The notes beneath the pieces were generated by a model that was not told the DNA's origin, ran no database searches, and worked only from the letters and a program-made list of their open reading frames with translations. Both the position numbers and the translations under genes were made by a program. A stretch of 64,000 bases of DNA from contig CAWUHX010000247.1 of the NCBI GenBank assembly GCA_963922205.1, positions 186,001-250,000 of the forward strand, given 5' to 3'. Source of the stretch: Romanomermis culicivorax. Lineage: Eukaryota > Nematoda > Enoplea > Mermithida > Mermithidae. Below are positions 1 to 11,222 of the stretch, piece by piece; the stretch's first letter is position 1; each line of letters opens with the position of its first letter.

Positions 1-59
1 TAGAGGAAACATTTTGTCGACGAATTTCCGATCCTACTTTAGCTTTATTGTAGCCGTCC

Positions 60-3000
60 ATTTGGCATTTGGCCAATAGTAATTTATCATTTTATTTTTT
101 CCGATTTTTATTTCTTTTTCGACAACCAAATTGCATCATTTTGTCATTTTTTATCCCAGTTTTGTGGTTATTTTTTGTCTTTTTTTGGTCGTTTTCCTCG
201 TATTTTTTTGTAAGTTGTGTTTTTTCAATTTTTTGCAACTTTTCTTACATATTTTTATTCATTTTTTGCATTTTTTTGTTCATTTTCCTTTTTTTGCAAA
301 ATTTTTGCAACTTTTTTTACATCTTTCTTATCATTTTTGACATTTTTTGTTCATTTTCCTTGTATTTTTTGTAATTTGTTTTTTGCAACTTTTTTGCAAC
401 TTTTCTTACATCTTTTCATTCATTTTTTGAATTATTTTATTCATTTTTCTTGTTTTTTGCAATATTTTTGCAACTTTTTCTATACCTTTCTCTTCATTTT
501 TGACATTTTTTGTTCATTTTCCTTGTATTTTTTGTAACTCGTTTTTTCCAACCTTTTTTGGGACTTCCTTTATTTCCAACTTTTTTGAAACTTTTTGCAA
601 TTTTTTGTTTACTTTTTTCATTTTGTCATTTCGTCGCAATTTGTTGTTATTTTTTGAAACTTTTTCTTGAATTTTCTTGCGACATTTTTTTGCAACTTTT
701 TTCCGTAATTTTCATTGCATCTTTTTCTTCATTTTTCTCACTTTTTTGTTTCATTTTCCTTGTATTTTTTATAACTTGTCTTTTTCTGCAACTTTTTTGA
801 AACTTTTTTTAAATCTTTCTCTTCATTTTTTGCATTTTTTTGTTCATTTTCTTTGTATTTTTTGTAACTTCTCATTTTGCAACTTTTTTACATCTTTATC
901 CTTATTTTTTGCATATTTTTTGTTCATTTTCCTGGGTTTTTTTTGTAACTTGTTTTTTTTGCTAACTTTTTCAGGGTTTTTTTTACATCTAGCTCTTCAT
1001 TTTTTGCATTTTTTTGTTCTTTTTCCCTGAATTTTCAGTAACTCATTTTTTCGCAACTTTTTTACATCTTTTTTTACATCTTTCTCTTGATTTTTTGCGT
1101 ATTTTTGCATATTTTTTGTTCATTTTCATTGTATTTTTTGTTACTTCTTTTTTTTGAAACTTTATTCGACTTTTTATATCTTTCTCCTTATTTTTTGCAT
1201 TTTTTGTTCATTTTCCTTGAATTTTTCTTTTATTTCTTTTTTTGAAACTTTTTTGAAACTTTTTTACATCTTTCTCTTTATTTTTCGCATTTTTTGTTCA
1301 TTTTCCTTGAATTTTTTGTTACTTATTTTCTTGAAACTTTTTGAAACTTTTTTTACATCCTTCTCTTCAATTTTTTGGCTTTTTTTTGTTAATTTTCCTT
1401 GTATTTTTTTAACATGTTTTTTTGCAACTTTCTAGAAACTTTTTAAAATTTTTTCATTTTGTCTTTTTTTGTCGCAGTTCCATAGTCATTTTTTGTCTTT
1501 TTTGTTCATTTTTCTTGTATTTCTTTCTAACTTGTTTTTTGCATTTTTTTGATAATTTTTTGTTATTTTTTGCGTTTTCTCAGTTGTTGCAGTTTCATTG
1601 TTATTTTTTTATCTTTTTTCGTTCATTTCCCCAGTATTTTTTGCAATTTTTTTAACTATCTGCAATTTTTTGTTGATTTTTTGCATTTTTGTGTGTGCAG
1701 TTTCATTGTTATTTTCTTCATTTGTTCATTTTCCACGTATTTTTTGCAACTTTTCACTATTTTTATACTTGCTTTGCAATATTTCTACTTGTTTTGCACT
1801 GTTGTATTTTGTCATTGGGTCTTGTAATTTTTTGATGCGCCTTCAAGTAATGGTTTTTCTGCAATTTTTTGTTCATTTTTGCATTGTTTCATTTTGTCAT
1901 TTTTTGTTGCAGCTTCGTTTGTGTTTTTTTCAAAATTTTCCCAATTTTTTGCCAATTTTTGTTTATTTTTTCGCACTGTTATATTCTGTAATTTTTTGTT
2001 GCTAATTCGTAATCATTTTTTCAAATTTCTGTCAATTTTTCTCATAAACTTTTTTGCATCTTTTTACACTTGTTTTTTTTGTAAATTTTTCTTCAGTGTT
2101 TTATCTTTTGTTTGCAACTTCTTGTTTTTGAAAATTTTTGTGTTTGTTTGCAACTCTTTTTGCAATTTTTTGTCGATTTTTTGCACATTTCTTCATTTTT
2201 TGCATTTTGCTATTTTTTGTTACAGCTTCAATGTTCTTTTTGATGACTTTTTTCTTCAAAATTTTTGTTGGAACTTTTTCGGCAGCTTTTTGTTATCTAA
2301 TTGCATTGTCTCATTTTGTCATTTTTTGATAATTTGTTTTTTGTGCTGATTTGTTGTTTTTTGCAATTTTTGTTCATTTTTTTGTATTTTTTAATTTTGT
2401 GTTGCTGCTTCATTGTTGTTTTCCGCGATGTTTTGTTTTTTTGCAATTTTTTGAATTGTTGCATTTTTTTGCATTTTGTGGATTTTTTGTTTCTGCTGCA
2501 TTGTTGTTTTTTGCAATTTTTTGTTTATTTTGCTAATAGTTTTTTTTGCAATTTTTTACAACTTTTCTTTTTTTATTTGTTCATTTTTTGGTTTTTGTTT
2601 TTTTATTGCTGTTTCATTATGTCTTTTCACAACTTTTTATTCTTTTTTTCAATTTTCATTATTTTTGAAATTTACACTTTTTTGCCGTTTTATACGTACT
2701 TTTGACATTATTCCAAAAGCTTTCTTTTTTGTGTGTATTAGTTTCATTTTTTTGTATTTTTTGTGACTTTTTTTTAAACTTTTTTGAAATTTTTTACAAT
2801 TTTTAATTGATTAATTTGCATTTCCTTATTTTTTGTCCTAGTTTCATTGTTATATTTTGCTGTTTTTTATGCATTTTCCTTGTACTTTTGCTTTTCTGCA
2901 ACCCTTTCCAATTTTTCGGCATTTCGCCATTGCATCTGGTCATTTTTTCCGGTAGTTTTGGGGATGTTATTGAAACTTTTTGTTGATTTTTCTTACATCA

Positions 3001-3400
3001 TTTTTTGCATATTTTTTGTTCATTTTCTTTGTATTTTTTGCAATTTCTTTTTCTGCAGCTTTTTTGAAATTTTTCGCAATGTTGTGTACATTGTCTTTCT
3101 ATTTTTTCTTAGAAATTTTTGTTCATTTTTTACCTTCTTCTATTTTTTTGTTGCTGCATCATTATTGTTTTTTTGCAATTTTTGTCATTTTTCTTTCAAC
3201 TTGTGTTTTCTGCAATTTTCACAACTTTTCGTTGTTTTTTATTTTGTCATTTTTTTAATTTTGTTTTTTTCATGCGGCTTCATTTTTTGTTTTTTTTGCA
3301 ACTTTTTATTCTTTTTTTCAATTTTCATTATTTTTAAAATTTACACGTTTTTTGCCGTTTTATACGTACTTTTGGCATTATTCCAAAAACTTTCCTTTCT
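60..3400. repeat. T-rich degenerate satellite
   Basis: About 3.3 kb of poly-T tracts carrying a recurring phrase that reads roughly TTGTTCATTTTCCTTG, then TTTTTTGCAACTTTTTT, then ACATCTTTCTCTTCA. Copies recur about every 70-95 bases and drift with position. All open frames here translate to Phe/Leu/Ile/Cys/Ser runs because TTT, TTC and TTG dominate, so I treat none as genes. The array stops a few hundred bases before the start of the first GPCR gene. Confidence 0.85.
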
Positions 3401-3661
3401 TTGTGTATTTATCGGGGCAATCGAAGCGTATAAATTTTATATTGCTGCAATTAACTTTTAGCCTGATTAGCAACAAGGATTAATTATATTAGCCGAATGA
3501 TTGCATAATTAATTGGTTTCAAGTTGCTAAGGAGAATGTTTCTAGGCGATTCTGATGAAGATTATAATATAAAGTTACATCTATCTACTTTTCGAAAAAA
3601 ATATCGCACGTGACGGCGACGTCGAAATTTTCGAAAAAATGACGCAACAACTAATCAATCA

Positions 3662-3710
3662 ATTTTTTGATTAATTAATTAATTAATGAGTTAATTAATT
3701 AATTAATCAA
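3662..3710. promoter_or_regulatory. TTAATTAA palindrome array 5' of GPCR gene
   Basis: Tandem overlapping TTAATTAA palindromes lie 35-80 bases before the ATG at 3742. A CACGTGAC motif (E-box core CACGTG) lies just upstream near 3607. The position suggests part of the proximal promoter or 5' UTR. No TATA box was identified with certainty, so regulatory function is inferred from location only. Confidence 0.3.
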
Positions 3711-3741
3711 AGTGTACATACACACTAATTAAAATTAGCAA

Positions 3742-6700
3742 ATGGACGACGAGCTTACGAGCAACGATTTGATATTCAACGCGAGTTCTATGGCTTTGGA
3801 TACGTTGAAATTTTGCCAATTTACGTTTTATATTTTCGGCGGCCTGTTGGCTTGCGTTTCCAGTTCGGTGGTCATTTTTACCATTTGTTGCCACAAACAT
3901 TTACGAACCAAAGAGTACAATTTTTTGGCCGGTTTGGCGAGTAGGTTACTGTAATGTTATGTATACAGTATACTGCTTGGTGATCAATACTGTAGGTTTA
4001 CTGTAGGATTACTGTAACTTGAGAATGATGATCCGGATCTATCAACTTGATAAACAAAAATCTCAAAAAATCTAATTTACAGCTTATCTCAATATTGTAA
4101 AGTTACCGTAATTTAGGAATGGTAGAATCCTTGATCAAAATCCATCAACCTAACAATCAAAGTCTCGAAAATCTACTTTACATCATATCTCAAACATCTA
4201 ATTTACATAAGACTCAAAAATCTAATCTACACAATTTACACCATAGCTCAACATTCCAAGGTTACTGTAATTTGAGAATGATAAAATCCCTAATCAAAAT
4301 CTGTCAAACTGACAATCAAAACCTCAAAAACCTATTTTAACATCATATCTCAAAAATCTAATTTATATCATATCTGAAAAATCTAATTTACACATTTTAC
4401 ACCATATCTCAATACTGTAAGGTTAGTGTAATCTAGGAATTATGAAAACCCTGATCAGAATCCATCAACAATCAAAATCTCAAAAACCTAATTTATATCA
4501 TCGATCAAAAATTTAATTTACACAATTTACACTATATCTCAACATTCCAAGGTTACTGTAATTTGAGAATGATAAAATCCCTGATCAAAATCTATCAAAC
4601 TGGCAATCAAAACCTCAAAAACCTATTTTAACATCATATCTCAAAAATCTAATTTACGTCATATCTGTAAAATCTAATTTACACATTTTACACCATATGT
4701 AAATACTGTAAGGTTACTGTAATCTAGGAATTATGGAAACCCTGATCAGAATCCATCAATCTGACAATCAGAATCTCAAAAACCTAATTTATATCATCGA
4801 TCAAAAATTTAATTTACACAATTTACACTATATCTCAATAGTGTAAGATTACTGTATTTAGGAATGATAAAATCCCTGATCTGACTCCATCAAACTGACG
4901 ATCAAAACCTCAAAAATCTGATTTATATCACAACTGGGAAATCAAATTTACATCATATCTCAGAAGTATAATTTACACCACATCTGAGAAGCTAATTTAC
5001 ACTGTATTTAAAAAAATTAAATCTACACTATGCCACGATATTGTAAGGCAACTGTAACCAACGAATGATATAATCCTCGATCAAAATCCATCCACCTGAC
5101 AATTAAAATCTCAAAAATCAAGTTTACACTATACGTCAAAAATTTAATTTAGACTCTGTTCCAAAAATATAACTTAAAATGTATCTCGAAAATATAATTT
5201 ACACCATATTTGAAAAATCTAATTTACATGCTATCTCACTGCACTAATTTACACTGTAACTCGAAAATCTAATTTCCATTATACCGCACTCATCTAATCT
5301 ACACGATACCCCAAAAATCGCTATTTCTCAAAAATCTAATTTACACTATCTCCTAATTTCATAATGTATCTCAAAAGTGTAATTTACAATGTATCTGAAC
5401 AATCTAATTTACACCCATGTCAGAAAAATAAATGGCACTGTACCTCAAAAGTATAATTTACACCATACCTCAATTATCTCATTTACATAACACCTCGAAA
5501 ATCTATGTTACACTATATCTTAATACTGTAAGGTTACTGTAACTTAGGAATGATAAAATCTCTGTCCATCAGCCTGAAAATTAAAAGCTCAAAAATCTAA
5601 TTTACAGTTTTGTGTCAAAAATCTAATTTACACAATTTACAGCGTATTCCAATACTGTAAGGTTACTGTAACCTATGAACGATATTATACCTGATCGGAA
5701 TCTTTCAACCTGACAAGCAAAACCTTAAAAATATAATCTACATCAAATCTCAAAAGATTGATTTACGCCATATTTCAAAAAACTAATATAGAGTATAATT
5801 TAAAAATTTGAATTTACACAATATCACAATATTGTAATGTAACAGTAAGCTAGGAATTTTATAATCCTAGATTAAAATCCATCGACCTGACAATTAAAAT
5901 CTCAAATATCTAATCTACACCAAACCTGAGAAATCTAATTTACACCGTTTTTCAAAAATCTGATTTACACCATTCTACAAATCTACTTCAAAATGTATCT
6001 CAAAAATGAATTGTACAGTGTATCTCAACAACCTAATTTACATCCCATCTCAGAAAACTAGTTTACACTGTATCTTAAAATTATAATTTACACCTTACCT
6101 GAATTATCTAATTTACACCATGCCCTAAAAATCTAATTTACACAATTTACACCATATCTCAATATTGTGAGATTACTAAAACTTAAGAATGATAAAATAC
6201 CTGATCAGAATCCATCAACCTGACAATCAATATCTCAAAAATCTATTTTACATAATATCTCAGACGTCTAATTTACACTATATCTCAAGAGTCTGATTTA
6301 CACCATCTTTTTACACCATATCTTGAAATTTGTGTGTAACCTGTAACTGTAACCTAGTAATGATATAATCATACATTAAAACCTTTCAACCTGACAATTA
6401 AAATCTCGAAAATCTAATTTACACTTTATCCCAAAAATGTAATTTACACTAAGAATGTCCTGATCAGAATGCATCAACCGGGCATTAGTCAAAATCACAA
6501 AAATCTAATTTACATGATACCTCAGAAATCTGATTTACAATATCGAAAACCAAATTTACTCCAAAATCTGATTACGGCCTATCTCAAAAATCCAATTTAC
6601 ACCATATTAAAAAGTCAATTTACACCGTATTCCACAAATCTCACTACACCGCGCCTCAAAAATCAAATTTACACCATTTAAAAAGATAATTTGCATCATA

Positions 6701-8130
6701 TCTCAAAAATGTAATTTACACCAAATCTCAAGAATTAAATTTACACAATAACTAATAAATCTGATTTACACTACATTTGAAAAGGATTATTCACGCTATA
6801 TTCAGAAAACTAATTTACACTATGTCTCAAAAATTTAATTTACACCACATTTGCATATTTTACAGTTTCGGATATGGTACGCGGCGTGGGCTATTTACAA
6901 TGCGGTGTAATGCGCCTAATTTTTCTATTCCAAAAAACCGAAACCCTAAAAGTCACCCCTAAACAATGTATGCTGCAAATTTATTCCACGTTAATGATGT
7001 ACGGTCAACAGGCTTCGGCCACTATGGTCATGATATTGGCCATGGACAGATTTTTCGCCGTATGTTTCTTCAATCAATATCGGAATTGGGGATCGAGGTT
7101 AATTAATTAATTTTTTTAATATTAATTAATTAATTTTGATTTATTAAACTAATGAACTACTTTGTTTAGGTATTCATTAGTTATGATAGCGCTTACTAAT
7201 GTAATATGCGCCTCGACTACGGCAGCCGGTTGGATCATGGCCTTTTGCTTTATGCCGAGCGTGCTGATACCGCAAGTGAGCCGTCCTAAGCCCAAGCCTA
7301 AGCCTAAGCCTAACCCTAAGCCCAAGCCTAAGCCTAAGCCTAAACCTAAGCCCAAGCCTAAGCCTAAGCCTAAGCCTAAGCCTAAGCCCAAGCCTAAGCC
7401 TAAGCCCAAGCCTAAGCCTAAGCCTAAGGCACTCCAGGCTTGAACCCGCAACCTTGCTGGCATTCACTAAGCTAGCCTCGCCAGGGCAAGGATGAACATC
7501 TCGAACACGTCAATCAAAATTTTTACTCGTCATTAATTAGGCATCTAATTAACATTACGTAATTTAATTAATTAAATTTTCCAGGTATGTCGTATCGACG
7601 CCGCTACCTCCTATTCCTACTACGTGACGCAAATGGGCAGCCGCTTCTTCCCCGGCCCGTTGAGCGCCCTTTTCTACATGTCGACATTCGCCGTCATTTT
7701 CCGCATGCGAGCCGGCGGCGCGGCGGCGAGCAACGCCGTCGGCTTGCGGCGTCAAATTCGAATGACGAAAAGCGTATCGATCATCATGTTGAACACTTTC
7801 CTATTCTCCAGCGTACCGTTCGGTTGGGCTTTTTTGAGTTTGACGACCAACGGTTCGACGACGTCGACGTTCGACGCAGCGTCCCCGTTTTTCTATACGC
7901 TTTCGTTGTTAAGCGCGGCGACCAATATTTTAGTCTATTGCGCAAAGTACGAAAAATTTCGTAACGTAATGTTACGCCAGTTTTCGTGGTGTACGGCGGG
8001 TTGCCGTCGTCTCAACGACAAAAGTTCGGTGACGACGATAGCTAGCGGCAAACCAATTTTCAATCGAAGTACGCTACCAAATACTGTCGGTTCGATGAGT
8101 AATAATAAAGCAAATAATAGCGTACTTTGA
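3742..8130 (+). CDS. srsx-like rhodopsin-family GPCR, four exons, complete
   Basis: Exons are 3742-3940, 6866-7097, 7170-7275 and 7585-8130. All introns are GT/AG and the phases agree, giving a 360-residue seven-transmembrane receptor. Exon 1 encodes a short N-terminus with an NAS glycosylation site at residue 13 and TM1. The first junction creates the TM2 motif LAGLAISD. TM3 follows Cys101 and ends in Asp-Arg-Phe (127-129), a DRY variant. Cys181 in extracellular loop 2 is the expected disulphide partner. TM7 carries [13 protein letters not shown], a variant of NPxxY. The overall pattern fits the nematode srsx chemoreceptor/peptide-receptor group by family knowledge; the ligand is unknown. 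Intron 1 (2.9 kb) is pure satellite and intron 3 contains telomere-type repeat. The start is the first in-frame ATG before a full TM1. Confidence 0.9.
4040..6860. repeat. short-unit satellite filling GPCR intron 1
   Basis: About 2.8 kb of degenerate units built on AAAAATCTAATTTACACCAT followed by ATCTC, roughly 25 bases each. They are organised into higher-order blocks that also contain ACTGTAAGGTTACTGTAA and AATGATAAAATCCCTGATCA. It occupies nearly all of the first intron (3941-6865). Open frames in it are short and repetitive and are not genes. Confidence 0.85.
7289..7428. repeat. interstitial nematode telomere-type repeat (GCCTAA)n
   Basis: About 140 bases of near-perfect CCTAAG/GCCTAA hexamers with scattered variants (CCCAAG, CCTAAC). 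The complement is TTAGGC, the nematode telomeric unit. It starts about 13 bases after the donor GTGAGC of GPCR exon 3, inside intron 3. The Pro-Lys and Leu-Gly open frames across it are artefacts of the hexamer. Confidence 0.9.
7433..7497 (-). repeat. tRNA-derived repeat fragment
   Basis: On the minus strand, GGCTAGCTTAGTGA resembles a Pol III A box and GGGTTCAAGCC a B box. They are only about 16 bases apart, so there is no room for an anticodon arm. I read it as a deleted tRNA pseudogene or SINE head next to the telomeric tract. Confidence 0.35.
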
Positions 8131-8171
8131 AAATGTACATTGTAAATTGCTTTAATCCACATTGTAATGTT

Positions 8172-8177
8172 AATAAA
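8172..8177 (+). terminator. poly(A) signal of the srsx-like GPCR gene
   Basis: AATAAA lies about 40 bases after the TGA stop at 8128-8130, the usual place for the cleavage/polyadenylation signal of a short nematode 3' UTR. Confidence 0.6.
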
Positions 8178-8214
8178 TCAGATTCTATTAGCTAAGCCAA
8201 ATCTCCATTTTATA

Positions 8215-8483
8215 ATCACATTTGAATAAGAAACCAACGACCAAATAAAAAAATCAATATGGCTGCATTATTCATCGATCAGTCTTCCAATCCTGGTCTG
8301 TTTTCCAGAGCCCGAGGATGCTCACAGACGAGAGTGAGCGGAATCCAGCACCTCCACGTGGCACAACTACCAAATCCAGCTACAGTAACTGCCAAGAATG
8401 GTCCACACACGCAAGCCCAATAGCATCTCACTTGTCAATTCCAAAAGTGACACAAATAAAAAAATCAAACAGAAGCTATCCTT
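8215..8483 (-). repeat. dispersed repeat, truncated copy
   Basis: This sequence (AATCAATATGGCTGCATTATT and onward) recurs at about 10380-10620 and 10775-10960. It abuts the SINE copy at 8484-8754 at the shared phrase AGAAGCTATC and may be part of a composite element. No coding potential seen. Confidence 0.6.
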
Positions 8484-8754
8484 CAATTGTCTGAATGTTT
8501 GTTGCAGCTGATTGTAATAGCTCATTTTTGCTGTCTGATTTTTGATTTCTACAACCACATAAAACTGGTGAAAGGCTTTATTATAACAGACAACATAACA
8601 CAACAATACAACATATGTAACAGAAGAATATGGATAAGTGACGTTCGAGCAGTAATCCTACTACCTTCCTCAGGCTTTCTACAACTTTTTACCAAATTTC
8701 GACTGAAGCGGGGTTTGAACTGTCAGCTTTGAGTTTCTGAGTCAAGAGTGCTAT
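8484..8754 (-). repeat. SINE body, split by LTR insertion
   Basis: Matches the element at 24689-24986 in reverse: both carry a CAGTTCAAA B-box-like region, GTCGAAATTT, AGCCTGA, ATTACTGC, GTTATAATAAAGC, and CAGCTGCAACAAACATTCAG near the end. The 5' head of this copy is missing at 8754 but continues at 10187-10216 on the far side of the inserted element. Confidence 0.75.
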
Positions 8755-10186
8755 TGTCACATTAAACCGAGTGGGAGCCATGTCACATTAACTGAATTGG
8801 TGATCAGTCACATTGATGGGAAAACCCATACATTTTCCATAGGAAATACGGCCATGACACTGCAAGTGACATGCTGTGACCCCGTTGGGTGGCTCCATTA
8901 ATATTCTCCGTTTCGGCAACCTAACCCAGCTGGTACTACCACAGGAAAACCTATGGTGTACCTCAGCCTTGTCCTTGGGTTCAGCTGTAGAATAATGGAC
9001 AATGCAGCCAGGTCAGGGGTGGCAATCCCTTGTCCTCATTCACTGAGAATGAGGGACGGTGCCATTCGCAGAATGGCATACTGTAGGGGACCCGATTGTT
9101 AACCTAAATCCCTTAATTGGCCCTGACCTTAGGGGCCTGAGGGCTTTCTCAACTGAGGGTACTCTCAACGGAAAACTAGCTTAAGGAGGATTCCCACAAA
9201 TATACCTTCAACAATAATAACCCCTGAGAAGACCCACTAAATCCTCTTCTCAAAGTACTCGGCGCTGGGCGACGGGTTCAAGGGTCAAAGCGTGGGTCCT
9301 ACGGATGGCGGGGAAGCGGGTACGGTAATCTGAAGCGATTCAGCATGGAGGGTTAGCAGATGCGGGTCGGCGGGCGACAGTATCAAAGCGTTTCCTCGGG
9401 GAGGTGACGCAGTTCTCAATAAACGGCGACGGGGGTAAACTCCTACGGTTGGGTTACGGTAACTGGCAACGCAAGGGAGACCGAAGGCGAAATATGTAAA
9501 TTTATTGGACGGGCGGCGAATGCAGGTATAATATGCAAATTATAATAAAACGACGCAAGGCAAACACGGGACGCAGGCTGTAAAACGCAACAAGACGATT
9601 AGGCCCAGAAAAGAGTGCAAAACTAACGAAACAGGCCCTTTTAAAGGCCCCGTAATTTACAGTATGCCTTGGGCAGAGTTAAGACACACCCAAGCTAACT
9701 TCTGCAGCGGAAATCGCTGCAGAAGATGCCTATGGTCACATAGACATTTTCCAGTTCACTAAGTTAAGCATTGGAGCGAGTTTTCACTCTCCATGCTTAG
9801 CATAGGAACGTCATCTAGTGAGAATTTCCAACTAGGCGTTTCACATTGCGAAACGTCGCTAGTTTTTACTGATAAGAGGTGCATGTTGTGCTCCAATTAC
9901 AGCGATGAGCTCGGAGAGCTTATCTTTAACGGAAATTCTTGACTAGCGGGTTACATACCGTAGTCTACATGTATAACGAAAAATAACAAATTGAAACGGA
10001 AATAAAAGTGCACGAATGAAACAGAAACGAAACATAAAAAGTACACACAGAAAATGCATGTAAAAATTATAAAAACGAAACGTAAAATTGACGTAAATTA
10101 CTGTAACACAAAACGTGGCGAAGAACATAACAGAAAAATATGATGTGAATCACGTGACGCTGGGCGAAATTCGTCAGCACGTGACA
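8755..10186 (-). mobile_element. candidate solo LTR (1,432 bp), inverted relative to 54796 copy
   Basis: Begins TGTCAC and ends GTGACA, flanked by the 4-base direct repeat CTAT (8751-8754 and 10187-10190). A diverged copy with the same ends lies inverted at 54796-56225. Read on the minus strand it carries a TTTAAAAGG TATA-like box near 9640 and an AATAAA in the downstream third, as expected for U3-R-U5. No protein-coding frame is evident. TG...CA ends with a short target duplication fit an LTR; a non-autonomous DNA transposon with a 4-base duplication is the alternative. Confidence 0.7.
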
Positions 10187-10216
10187 CTATTCACTAGGCC
10201 ATCTGGACCATTTTTC
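10187..10216 (-). repeat. SINE head, displaced from body by the LTR insertion
   Basis: On the minus strand it reads GAAAAATGG, TCCAGATGGCCTAGTGAATAG, closely matching the start of the intact SINE at 24689. The A-box-like GATGGCCTAGTG is included. Joined across the LTR it restores a continuous element. Confidence 0.75.
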
Positions 10217-11150
10217 AAATCGTTAATGTAGATCTTGATGATGGTAACAAATATTCAAGCAAGAACTCAGGTCCACATAGCACAACTCCTTCAAATTTAA
10301 TACATTGTAAAAAATAAATAATCATTTACGAGTATACTCAAATGTTGGTTTTTTCACCATTGCCAGACTCAAACTCCAAATAAAACAAATCAATGTGGCA
10401 GGATTATTAATTGATTAGTAGTCTTCCAATGCTCGTCTGTTTAGGAGAGCAAACGGGCAAGATTGAGTGGGATGCAGCACCTCCACATTGCACAACTATC
10501 AAATCCCGCTACAGTAACTGCCAAGAATGGTCTGCACATGCACGACCAATACTTTCTTGCTTGTCAATTCCAAAAGTGACAAAAATGAAAAATCAAATAG
10601 AAGCTATCGTTAGTGTAGATTTTGAAGATAGTAGCAAATATTCAAGCCAGAAATCCAGCATGTATAGCACAACTCCTTCAAATTTAATACACTGTAGAAA
10701 ACGAATAATCATGTATGAGCTGTACACTCGAATGTTGGTTTTCCGCCATTGTAGGACTCGAACTCAGAAGGAAAGAAATCAATATGGAAGGATTATTAAT
10801 TGATCGGTCTACCAACGTAGGTCTGTTTTTGAGAGTTCACCGGCAACAATGAGTGGGATGAGGCACGTACACCTTGCGCAACAACCAAATCCAGCTACAG
10901 TAATTGTCGAGAATGGTCCACAAACGCCAGTTCAATTCCTTCTTGCTTGTCGATTCCAAAAGTGACATAAATGCAAAAATCAAATGGATCATTAATGTAG
11001 ATGTTGATGATAGTAGCAAATATTCAAGCGACAACTCCAGCAAAATTCGTTCAAATTTACTACACCATAAAAAACGAATAATCAAGTACGAGCTGTGCAT
11101 TCGAACGTGGGTTTTCGGCCAGTGCCGGACTCGACCTTAGTACAAACTTC
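10217..11150. repeat. about 380-bp dispersed repeat, 2.5 tandem copies
   Basis: Units carry AATCAATATGG, GATTATTAATTGAT, a stretch naming CACAACTA/CAAATCC, GTTAGTGTAGATTTTGAAGA, and CAAATTTAATACA, and end near a B-box-like GGACTCGAACTC. Copies run roughly 10217-10390 (partial), 10391-10770 and 10771-11140. Short open frames across it are not conserved between copies, so I call no gene. Confidence 0.6.
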
Positions 11151-11222
11151 GCTCTTCTCATCACAAAACCGATCACCGCATTGTGCGCCACGACGTTGTC
11201 TATATTGGCGACCTATATCATA

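Noticed and set aside
69-3461. About 15 long plus-strand open frames rich in Phe, Leu, Ile and Cys
   Set aside because: They are translations of a T-rich satellite in all three frames; no start context, no conserved domain, and neighbouring frames say the same thing.
3740-6865. Regular spacing of repeats considered as a CRISPR array
   Set aside because: Units are degenerate without unique equal-length spacers, and the sequence is an intron in a eukaryotic gene.
7149-7467. Pro-Lys and Leu-Gly repeat proteins
   Set aside because: Hexamer frames of the (GCCTAA)n tract lying in a confirmed intron.
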